Shown here piece after piece: positions 53,551-62,285 of a stretch of 64,000 nucleotides of DNA. The notes beneath the pieces are model-generated. The model made no database searches, was not told the origin of the DNA, and saw nothing but the letters and a program-made list of their open reading frames with translations. Source of the stretch: Carpediemonas membranifera (Eukaryota; Fornicata); assembly GCA_019828565.1 (NCBI GenBank), contig JAHDYR010000038.1, positions 1,054,001 to 1,118,000 of the forward strand, read 5' to 3'. The position numbers and the translations under genes are program-made. Numbering within the stretch: position 1 is the stretch's first letter; each line of letters begins with the position of its first letter.

Positions 53551-53872
53551 GATGGCCGACAATCCCGTAGAGGACTTAACTAGGAAGTTTGAGCAGCAAG
53601 AATCGCTAATTCGAGCATTAACTGCTAGAATCAGCGAGCAAGAGAACGAACGCGAAGATCTACGAGCACCATCTCGCTTGGATGGCATCAAGAAGGAATA
53701 CTTGGCGTGGAAGCACTTCTATGCCGATTTTAAGGTTGAGGTCAAAGCAACAGAGAAGCCTTCGGTGAAGGGCATCATGGATATCGCCGGCAACATGGTG
53801 GAAAAACGCCTCCAGTATCTTCGCACGATTGACACCTACGGCGAGGAGGTTGGAGCTGTGTGGTGGTCATAG
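53551..53872 (+). CDS. Small ORF upstream of Ty3-type gag
   Basis: The ATG at 53551 (Met-Ala-Asp-Asn-Pro) follows the CATAAACTGC motif by about 20 bases. The 107-residue product has an N-terminal coiled coil (Arg-Lys-Phe-Glu-Gln-Gln-Glu) and a short helical domain. It is 119 bases ahead of the gag-pol frame. It could be an accessory or matrix-like part of the element. No family is recognised. Confidence 0.5.
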
Positions 53873-53991
53873 ACCACACTAATCATTTATACAGTTTAAG
53901 CCATTTATTGGCACAAGGGTTTTCTCTTCTTCTTTCCCTGTAAAAAGCGTTCTCCGCATTAGCGAGGCACATTAACGTTAATTCCCCTCAA

Positions 53992-56040
53992 ATGCTGAAG
54001 AAATCCGATCCCCCGTTGCTGAAGTCGCCAGATCTGAACGAACTGTTCATCTTTGTGGACAAGTTCAACGATTACCGCGCCTTAGGGGGCAAGCGAGACA
54101 TTGAGAAGCTAATCGACAGCGAGGTTCGGGAGATGGTGACAGCAATCCTACCAGCGGACGATCTTGACGACGCGGAGGAAGAGATCCCTCTCCTCCTTAA
54201 TCAACATCATCGTGCCGCTCGCTCCAGAGCCCAGAAGGACCTCAAGATCATCAAGCGCCTAGGACGCGCTCTCAGACCTACTCAAGAAGTCAACAAGCTC
54301 CGTCTCTTTAGAATCACCGCCAAGGACTTCTCCCCTATCGAAGTTGCTCGAGTCAACAAGAAGTTCCGTATTACCATGGCAGTCGTCCAACCCGAGTTCC
54401 CCCTCGAGACACTACGCGACATATACGTTCGTTGTTTCAAGTTCGGATCCAACCAGACAATGTACCGCATCAAGGAGGTGATCCAGGACATGTCGCTAGA
54501 AGATGCCATGCCGCGCGTTCTAGCCCTATCCAGAACAGTCCAAGAGAGCACCGCGATCGCCAACGCGTTCCAGGACAAGCCGTCCAACGCCGAGCACCAC
54601 CACACGAGCCGTAACTCCCACCGACGCAACGATCGCAAGCCTCAGTCACGTCCCACCGAAGACCGTTCGCATGCTACCAGACCTGAACACGCGTCGACTA
54701 AGCCCATCGACAAGAAGGGCAGACGTGATCATTCACAGTTCACTTGCTATAACTGTGGTGGTAAGGGTCACGCCGTCTACGAGTGTAAGAAGCCCAAGAA
54801 CAAGTGTCAGAAGTGCGGGAAGAGCGGACACCTTGACAGGTTCTGTAAATCCCCACAGTACTTGTCCTTGTTCTCGATGACTTCACACAAACGCAAAGAT
54901 AGCCTACCTCTGTGCAAAGTTAAGGTCGAGGGTCGAGACGTCGTTGCCTTGATTGATTCGGGAGCCAACTGCTCCACTATATCCCCGAAGCTGACCAAGG
55001 GTATGACGCGTATATCAGATGAAGAGCGAAGCGTGCGTACAGCCAAGGGAACTATACAGTCCCAAGGTTCCGTGCAAGGGAACATCAAACTCATGCCGTC
55101 AGCCTTTACACCTAAGGCAGTGTCCTTCAAGCCGGAGTTGATTGTGCTAGATACTGAGTTCGACGTCGTCCTGGGGTACCCCCACCTTGTCGAGCTGGGA
55201 ATCCTCCCCGACGTGAACGTAGAGTCAGGGGAATACTCGGACGAAGTCCAGGTCCCCGAAGCTTTCAAGCACAACGCTGCCATTTTTAGTCTATCCGACC
55301 AGTCGACCAAGAGTCAAGCCGAACTGATCAAGAGGTTCTCCGATCTATTCCAAGACCGGGACGAACCTAGCAGGCTAGAGCCGTACGACCTCGTTCTGAA
55401 GGACGATCGGGTCGTGAACGCCAGACCTTACTATGTACCCCCAGCGAAGATACACGTCGTGAGAGAGCACATCGACACGCTGCTAGCCTAGAAATATATC
55501 GAGGCCTGCCAGTCACAATACGCTTCCCCAGCTATGACTGTGCCTAAGAAGGGAGGCAAGTCGCGTTTCGTAGTCGATTTCCGCCGTATTAACGAGCTTA
55601 CTGAGCCGTTCGACTACCCCATCCCTCGTATCGACGAGGTGCTGTCACAGCTCGCAGGACAGAAGATCTTCGCGACTCTAGACCTGTCGTCCGGGTACCA
55701 CCAGATCCCTTTGACAGAACGATCAAGACCCCTGACTGCATTTACCACCGTACTAGGGCAGTATCAATACCGACGGATGCCTTTCGGGCTGCGCAACGCA
55801 GGAGCTCACTTCCAGAAGGCCATGGAGCGCGCCTTCGCCGGGCTCGTGGGCAGCTCATGTTACATTTACATCGACGATATTATTGTCTTCGGCAGCGACG
55901 AGGCCGAATATCTCGCGAACCTCGAAAGAGTCCTGGACCGTGCGCGTAAGGTCAAGCTCCAGCTCAATCGCGAGAAATGCCAATTCGGCTGGCAGGAGGT
56001 CGAGTTCTTAGGTTGGGTTGTCAATGATGGGCAGGTGAGC
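53992..56040 (+). pseudogene. Ty3-type gag-protease-reverse transcriptase, truncated
   Basis: In order: a capsid-like domain (residues 1-190) related to 17601-18257; two CCHC knuckles (Cys-Tyr-Asn-Cys-Gly-Gly-Lys-Gly-His and Cys-Gln-Lys-Cys-Gly-Lys-Ser-Gly-His); an aspartic protease (Leu-Ile-Asp-Ser-Gly-Ala); and the start of the reverse transcriptase. A single in-frame TAG at 55489-55491 interrupts the RT N-terminus, and the same frame continues with Asp-Phe-Arg-Arg-Ile-Asn, Thr-Leu-Asp-Leu-Ser-Ser-Gly-Tyr and the catalytic Tyr-Ile-Asp-Asp. Similarity ends near 56040 in the thumb; RNase H and integrase are missing. It is a broken retrotransposon beside tRNA-Gln. Confidence 0.88.
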
Positions 56041-56271
56041 ATCGCACTATTCCTCATCGAGGCGGAGGGTATCGTCGCAAAGAAGGACCTCGTGAAGTGT
56101 TCGCTTAAGGCGGCCAAGCGTTGTGACGCCACGAGCATCAGAAAGTTCAGACACCATCAACAGGGCAGCAAGTTCTGCTCTTGCTGGCGCAAGAACGCGT
56201 CTGGTAAAAGCACTTGAAGTGGCGGATTTGGTTCAAATTTTACACAGTGCAGGATACGTCACAGCAGGAGC

Positions 56272-58105
56272 ATGGAGCGCGAGCTTGAAAATGCCCTGCA
56301 GAGGAATCACTCTCTTCCAATTATTGGTAGTATGACGTCAGCGCAGGATGTTTGGCGCCGCACACGCCCTCCTGAAGAAGTTATGGCAGCGATTCAGGGC
56401 ATTTCTATCCCCGTGGACGAAAGTCCGACCCCTTCCGTCGAAAGGGTGCATAGTGCAGATACACAAAAGGTATTAGACCAGGAGGTCCAGAAACTACTAG
56501 AGGTAGGAGCTATTGAGCTAGTCTCCGAGCCCTCGAAGGGCATCTCACCCGTGTTCGTCATCCCGAAGAGCGACCTAGTGTCGTGGAGGCTTATCCACGA
56601 TCTAAGAAACATCAATACGTACCTTACGGCACGTAAGTTCAGGATGGAAGGACTCGGGGAGGTGCAGAGGGTTCTTAGACCCGGCGACTGGATGATCGCC
56701 GTTGATTTCAGAAAGGGGTATTACCAGCTGCTATTGGAGAACAATTCCAAGCAGTGGGCAGGATTTGTGCATAGAGACACCAACTATCAGTTCAAGGTAC
56801 TGCCATTCGGGCTTTCAACTGCGCCGAGGACTTTTCAGCAGGTGAGCAAGCACGCCGCTCGTTTTATCGCAGCCCAGCTTGGCCTTCGGGTCGTAGTGTA
56901 CCTGGATGACTGGCTCGTGATGCACTCGGACAAGAATTACCTGAAGAGTGTGTTGCCGCAGTTTATCAACCTACTCACAAGCTTTGGCATTGCTATTAGC
57001 GAGACGAAGGTAACATGGTCTCCAACACAAAGAACCAAGTATCTAGGCGTTCTAGTCGCATCAGAGCCGCCTTTGTAATCGATGCGAGGCTCAGGGGCCT
57101 GCGCCTGGCCGAGGAGAAGCGGGCAAGGTACCGTCTCCGTGTCGAGGAAGCATTGCTGCGGGGCTCGACATTCCACGCGCTGCAGCGTCTTATCGGCAAC
57201 CTCTCCTACGCGTCGATCATCTGGCCGAACGGTGTGGCCATGTTGCGCCCGCTACAGCGCATGCTCCGAGGGACCGCGACCAGCTACAGAGTCCTCTTTC
57301 ACGGAGAAGCCCGTCAGGCTCTCGAGGAGTGGCGCAAACGCCTGAGCGCGCCGTCGCCGGCCAGGAGCTTCGCAGAATTGCTCCACATTTGGGGTCTCTC
57401 GCCGCAGATCGAGGCCTCAGTGATGACAGACGCGTCAATGTTCGGCCTCGGGGGGAATCATCTCGATCCCGGGCCAAAAGACGACACTTCTCCATGGAGG
57501 CACCTGCCGGGGAGCACATCACGCTTCTGGAGTTTCGGGCTATCCAGGAGGCCATCCGCCGCGTCCTAGCGATGGACCTGCCCGGCTCATGCGAACTCAC
57601 AATTTTTTCGGACAACGTGGCCGCGGTCTCCTGGCTCAACCGGCAGGGCTCCACCAGGGCTCCGGCGGTGGTAGACCGGATCCTTCGCGTGTTACTGCCT
57701 CAGTTATCCGAGCGGCATATCTCGGTGCGCGCTATCCACTCGGCCGGCCATCTCAACGTGATCGCCGACTCACTCTCCCGGGACAGCAGGGGGCTCCTTC
57801 CCTCCGAGTCGATCATCAGGCGCATAGTGGAGGCATGGGGCTCGATGCAGAAGGACGCATGGCCCCTCGAGCTGTTCGGTGCACAACCCCGATGGACTCC
57901 AGAGGAGATGATACAGCGCGACTGGTCGCAGGCCAGATGGTTCGCTTCGGTGCCGTTCAGCCTTCTCCCACAGGTCCTGGCGAAGCTTCAGAGCCTGGAC
58001 CTGGACCCGGGGGCCTCGCCGAAGAAGTGCAGATTTGCAGTGGCACTTCTCATCTCGGACGCAAGGTCTCCAACGGCGATGGGTCAGTCCCAATCGAATT
58101 CAGCT
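56272..58105 (+). pseudogene. Diverged YR-type reverse transcriptase and RNase H (third family)
   Basis: The frame 56272-57078 has Leu-Ile-His-Asp-Leu-Arg-Asn-Ile-Asn, Ala-Val-Asp-Phe-Arg-Lys-Gly-Tyr, Pro-Phe-Gly-Leu-Ser and the catalytic Tyr-Leu-Asp-Asp-Trp. The next part (57015-57569) starts RNase H with Thr-Asp-Ala-Ser, and 57329-58105 finishes it (Leu-Glu-Phe, Phe-Ser-Asp-Asn-Val, His-Leu-Asn-Val-Ile-Ala-Asp). Frames change twice (near 57060 and 57450). The order and the absence of integrase suggest a DIRS-like origin, but no recombinase follows, because LINE 2 sequence begins near 58105. Distinct from YR-A and YR-B. Confidence 0.8.
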
Positions 58106-58595
58106 AAGTGTCCGCACTTTGTTCGTTGGAGATTCAAAGGCCAACAGCCTGCACTTAGGAATAAGTGCAGTGCTTCTAGCAGTCCAGAGGGACGGCTTCG
58201 GTCCTCTGTCCGGAGAGTTCAATGGTGCCCATCAATTGGCAACGTTGGTCACAAGTGGGAGCTCTGTGACCGAGCTATCAGACTATCAGTACCTAAACAA
58301 GACTAATTTACCAAGCGAGAAGAGCAGAGCTATCAGAGAGCCAACGGGAAGATGGTTCATATGTGGAAATCTCGAAATCACCAGGAAGGAAAGGTCGGCA
58401 AGGAGAAGCAGTAGGACCGTAGCTAAGGGCCACAGAGGCAGTGCGAATGACGCTATCAGTTACGGAATCTGGGGACCCTAGAAGGAGAAAATCGGGAGGC
58501 AGTTTTGGAATAGCGCAATTTCGCCGCGAAGCAGAATACAGAAGAACGAAGCGGAACCGAGGAAAAAGAGGTAGGGACGAGACCTGCAGGGGGCC

Positions 58596-61115
58596 ATGCT
58601 GGCCGACTTTTGTCCCAGGGCAGTTGGAAAAATTTCCTGCGTGCGCGAAAAACTCACTAGACGAATGTTGGTGAAAGTACCGGAAGCTACCAGGAAACGA
58701 ACACAAGACCAGTGGGAAGCTATCAGACAGGAAACCAGCGCATATCTAGCTAACAGACAGGACGGAAAGACGCTGATACTCAGGTGGAACGGCGACTTCA
58801 AGGGGAAATCCTTCGGGAAGAACTCCAAGGGCCGCGAGGAAGTAGCCCGTAACATCAGACGCATCCTACTAGCTACCGGAGCCACTGCTATCAAGGACTC
58901 TATCACTACTCATCCCAAAGGCATCCTAGCTCTGAAGGAACTCTTCATTGTGCTAACGGAAGCCTTGGATCCCAGAGAAAAGGTAGAAACCGAGATACAA
59001 CAGAGCGCCGAAGCTATCAGCATCCAAGCGGGCCACAAAAACCTCAGCAAGTGGCCGTCCGAAAGCACCATCGAGAAACTAGTCCTCAGCCCCACCACCA
59101 ACTGCTATCAAACACACAACGACAGCCTCTACTGGTCCAAAGAGCGTGATACTGTTGTTATCAGAGCACCGGACACTTTCACCATCACAGCAGGCCCCCC
59201 CGGCAAAGAACGAGCCACCACTGCTACCAGAAGAGACGTCTGGGACCCCGAAAACCCTGGCACGATCACCCAAGTGGCCCTGGAACAACAGGACGGCAGC
59301 TTCAAGGTCATCCTGGATCTCAAGGACCACGAGGCCTTCGCTATCAGTAGATTCTCGGAGGAAGCGAGAGACGTTCTCCGACTGCAAGCACCCGAAGCGC
59401 CGGCAGCGTGGATGGCAGCCTGGAACTCCACCGGCATTCCACTGGGAGGAAGAGTCATCATCTGCAAGCCGGGTGAGGAGTCCCCTCTCGGCGAGCTACC
59501 AGCCTTCGCAGCTATCAGATCACTCATCCTCGAAGCCATGTTGAACAGTAGTGAGAAGACCTATCCCCAGGAAGATAATGCTAGCAGCAACAGCACCGAC
59601 GTCGACGAGGAAGAAGAGGGCGAACAGGAACCCGACGCCCCCGAGCCCAAGCAGAAGGATAAGGTGAGCTTTGACGACCTATTCGGGGACCTGAAGCCTG
59701 TAGAGCCTCGACCCCGCGACGCCAAGCAGTCCTCCTCCACCCAGAAGCCGTTACCAGACCCGCTTGCCAGAAGCCCAGACCCCAAGGCCCACCCACGGCA
59801 GCTAGCAGACAAGGAGCCAGAGCCCAAACCCACCCTCTTACTTGCGGCCATATACTTCGAGTGCGGCCACTCAGGCTGTGAGAGTGAAAACGTCCCAGCA
59901 AACCCAGTGGAGGGCGGAGTCATCGTCTTCAACCCGCTAACAGGGGAGATATCAGGGCACGGGCACGGTCTCTTCTATCAGAACATGCCGGTACAGCAGA
60001 TTGACCAGGCGAGGTACGCATCATGGGCCATCTCCGGCCTGCCGCCAGCTATCTTCGTCGATGTCGCTACTGGGATGCCCCCGGAAGAGTTCAGAACGCA
60101 CTTCTCAAAGTTCACAGACTGGGCCGAACACCTTGCTATCAGACTCAGGAGGATGGAGGACGCAGGCGAGTTCAAGATCGTACTATACGCTAAGGGCGTA
60201 CACATGGAGAAGTTTCTGCTCACCAACCAAGTCAACGGGCTATCAGGGGAGGTAACCACCTACTTCGCGGACAGGCTAGTCGATGAGAAGGATCTCCCAG
60301 ACGCTATCAGAGACTTAGAACCCAGACTAGCGGGCGCTATCAAGGCCAGCCTCCAGGACGAGAGGACCATGGGATGGCTCAACTCCTGGAGCAGTGGGTG
60401 GCAACGCAGGAGCGAGCCAAAGGCGGTGTGCCCCTACCACAGGTATGCAGCCGGCCACTACCACTGCGGGCTGGCCGATGTTACCATCTTCACAGTCAAG
60501 ACCTTGGCCATGACCCACTCCTTCCGATGCCAGCAAGACAGAGAGAGCTTCCTCGGTGATATACTGCCCAAAGCTATCAGCTCCGTCGCTCAAGCAGATC
60601 TGGAAACGGACCTCTTCGGCGGTAACAGCTTCGCTAACAGACAAGAAACCTTCGAGATCTTCAGAGGCCAACCTGGCAGAGTGAGCCTGAGAGATGGCAA
60701 AGAGGGTAACAAGATCCTAGTAGTACCGGACAGATACAGCAGATTTGGCATGGGCTTCGGCTTCTCAGATGTGGTTAAGGGTATGAAGGGTCTGCTACTT
60801 GCGCCCGCAGCTATCAAGAGAGGGAACGTCATCGACAGGAACCCGGTGTGGTCCCTCCTCGAGCACGTCGAACCTGACGAGATGGCATGGCTCCAAGCCG
60901 AGCACGGCCTCGGAGTAGCCCCCCCTCGAGCTATCATCAAGCTATCAGACGTCTACCACTGGTGGCCCGACAAAGCCACGACAGCTCATAAGGATGGATA
61001 CGGCTGCCAACTGCTAGCAGAAGACTGTGCCGAGTACGCTGAAATCATCGCGAACATCAAGGCGTACAGAGGCAGAGTCGAAGGCTTCAGAGCAGCATTC
61101 ATCCCGAGAGACTAG
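58596..61115 (+). CDS. LINE ORF1 with Maelstrom-like domain
   Basis: Translation from the ATG at 58596 gives 839 residues. The N-terminal 330 residues are an unrecognised globular region, and 330-410 is an acidic and Pro-rich linker. Residues about 415-640 resemble the Maelstrom (MAEL) domain: a strand with Ile-Tyr-Phe-Glu, then Gly-Glu-Ile-Ser-Gly-His-Gly-His, Ser-Gly-Leu-Pro, and the late Cys-Pro-Tyr-His...His-Cys-Gly-Leu-Ala cluster. These fit the Glu-His-Cys-His-Cys residues of the domain, which has an RNase H/DnaQ-like fold and is known from piRNA-pathway proteins. The C-terminal 200 residues are unassigned. A single TAG separates it from 61119-61895 in the same frame. A role in RNA binding or in evading small-RNA silencing is speculative. 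Confidence 0.6.
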   Translation: MLADFCPRAVGKISCVREKLTRRMLVKVPEATRKRTQDQWEAIRQETSAYLANRQDGKTLILRWNGDFKGKSFGKNSKGREEVARNIRRILLATGATAIKDSITTHPKGILALKELFIVLTEALDPREKVETEIQQSAEAISIQAGHKNLSKWPSESTIEKLVLSPTTNCYQTHNDSLYWSKERDTVVIRAPDTFTITAGPPGKERATTATRRDVWDPENPGTITQVALEQQDGSFKVILDLKDHEAFAISRFSEEARDVLRLQAPEAPAAWMAAWNSTGIPLGGRVIICKPGEESPLGELPAFAAIRSLILEAMLNSSEKTYPQEDNASSNSTDVDEEEEGEQEPDAPEPKQKDKVSFDDLFGDLKPVEPRPRDAKQSSSTQKPLPDPLARSPDPKAHPRQLADKEPEPKPTLLLAAIYFECGHSGCESENVPANPVEGGVIVFNPLTGEISGHGHGLFYQNMPVQQIDQARYASWAISGLPPAIFVDVATGMPPEEFRTHFSKFTDWAEHLAIRLRRMEDAGEFKIVLYAKGVHMEKFLLTNQVNGLSGEVTTYFADRLVDEKDLPDAIRDLEPRLAGAIKASLQDERTMGWLNSWSSGWQRRSEPKAVCPYHRYAAGHYHCGLADVTIFTVKTLAMTHSFRCQQDRESFLGDILPKAISSVAQADLETDLFGGNSFANRQETFEIFRGQPGRVSLRDGKEGNKILVVPDRYSRFGMGFGFSDVVKGMKGLLLAPAAIKRGNVIDRNPVWSLLEHVEPDEMAWLQAEHGLGVAPPRAIIKLSDVYHWWPDKATTAHKDGYGCQLLAEDCAEYAEIIANIKAYRGRVEGFRAAFIPRD

Positions 61116-61118
61116 GGC

Positions 61119-61895
61119 GTGGTGAGAGTCCGTGAGGCTGCCACAACGCTCCGCCGCATGGCCAGAGACAAGACGACCGACAGACTCACCCCAAACCCGA
61201 TCCCAGAAGAGAAGCCAGTCAGATTCATGGGTAGATCCCCGCCCCACTACGTCCCAAAGGACCAGAACCCCGAAGAAGCCCCCTACGTCCTAAGGTACGC
61301 CGACACAGGGATGCCCGAGAAGCTCGAAGCTATCAGAAGACGGTTTGTCGGCACCACGACTGACCAAGGTCCCAGGCCGCCCCACAGACCATCTCCCAGA
61401 CCCTCACAGAGAAGAGATTACAGAGGCGCAGATAACTTCAGAGGCCGTGACAGCTGGATTGACCAGCGCACGCCACCCACGTCCCCTTTCGGCAAGAGCA
61501 GAAGCCAGCAAGACAACTATCAGTGCAGAGAGACACCCCTCTCCTCCAACTACTCCAGCGGCACGTACAAGAGGAACTCCCTCTACAGAGGCTCACCATA
61601 CGCATGGGAGAACAAGCGGCGGGCAGACGACCACTCAACGGGCACTGAGAGAAGCAGACTATCGGGGCCCCGCGAGGATGAGACTACCAAGATGCTCCAG
61701 ACCCAACTAACAAGAGCCCTCAGAGAGATCGACGAACTCAAGCAACGCATCGAACAAGACCGCACCTCAGACCTCAGACGCTCAGGCAAGCCCAAGAGCA
61801 AGAAGAACAAGAGGATCAAGAAGCTGATCAAGCTACTGGACTCAGAGGACAGCGATGAGGATGTGGAGGACAAGGAGGAGGACTGTGTGGGGTAA
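61119..61895 (+). CDS. LINE ORF1, C-terminal RS/coiled-coil part after an in-frame TAG
   Basis: The frame is the same as 58596-61115 and starts one codon after its TAG, so the two may form one roughly 1,100-codon product by stop-codon readthrough or may be a broken single ORF. The segment is rich in Arg, Ser, Pro and Asp, has a coiled coil near its end (Leu-Arg-Glu-Ile-Asp-Glu-Leu-Lys-Gln-Arg), a Lys-rich patch and an acidic tail. It corresponds to the surviving part of ORF1 in LINE 1 (21350-22271). Confidence 0.6.
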   Translation: MVRVREAATTLRRMARDKTTDRLTPNPIPEEKPVRFMGRSPPHYVPKDQNPEEAPYVLRYADTGMPEKLEAIRRRFVGTTTDQGPRPPHRPSPRPSQRRDYRGADNFRGRDSWIDQRTPPTSPFGKSRSQQDNYQCRETPLSSNYSSGTYKRNSLYRGSPYAWENKRRADDHSTGTERSRLSGPREDETTKMLQTQLTRALREIDELKQRIEQDRTSDLRRSGKPKSKKNKRIKKLIKLLDSEDSDEDVEDKEEDCVG

Positions 61896-62200
61896 GCAGG
61901 TAAACAGATTCTTCTTCAACAACAGAAAATTATCAGATTCTTTTACAAACACAATCCTGGCTCCCACCCAGGACCTGGCATTAGCCAAGAAGGGCACTGC
62001 CAGTGGGCTGCAGCGACAGCCAAAGGGGGGGTCACGCCAAAGCGCCCCCTCCTAAGTCAATTGCCAGAGAACTCAATGGTCACCAGAGCACAAGAAGTTG
62101 GCCTAACGGGGATCACCTGAGCCGGCACTGAGGCCCCCGTTAGGACGCGGCTATCAGAAATTCTAGGAAATTCGCAGGATAAGAACCAAGCAGAATCAAC

Positions 62201-62285
62201 ATGGAAAGAACTAGTATAATCAGTCTCAACTCTCAAGGTCACATTGGGAAAGGGAAGGACTTTACTGCATCCATCGCCACAGCAC
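62201..62285 (+). pseudogene. LINE 2 ORF2 start, truncated
   Basis: From the ATG at 62201 the first 28 codons (Ile-Ile-Ser-Leu-Asn-Ser-Gln-Gly-His-Ile-Gly-Lys-Gly) match the AP-endonuclease start of LINE 1 ORF2. The similarity ends at about 62285. Confidence 0.85.

Larger units (their letters stand above)
58105..62285 (+). mobile_element. LINE copy 2, complete ORF1, 3'-truncated
   Basis: The leader (about 58105-58595), ORF1 (58596-61895), inter-ORF spacer and start of ORF2 are present. From about 61945 to 62285 the sequence matches LINE 1 at 22330-22670, including CCTGGCTCCCACCCAGG and GAAATTCGCAGGATA. ORF2 ends abruptly after about 28 codons. Because LINEs normally lose their 5' end, this 3' loss points to a later deletion or rearrangement. 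The 5' boundary is approximate. Confidence 0.8.
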
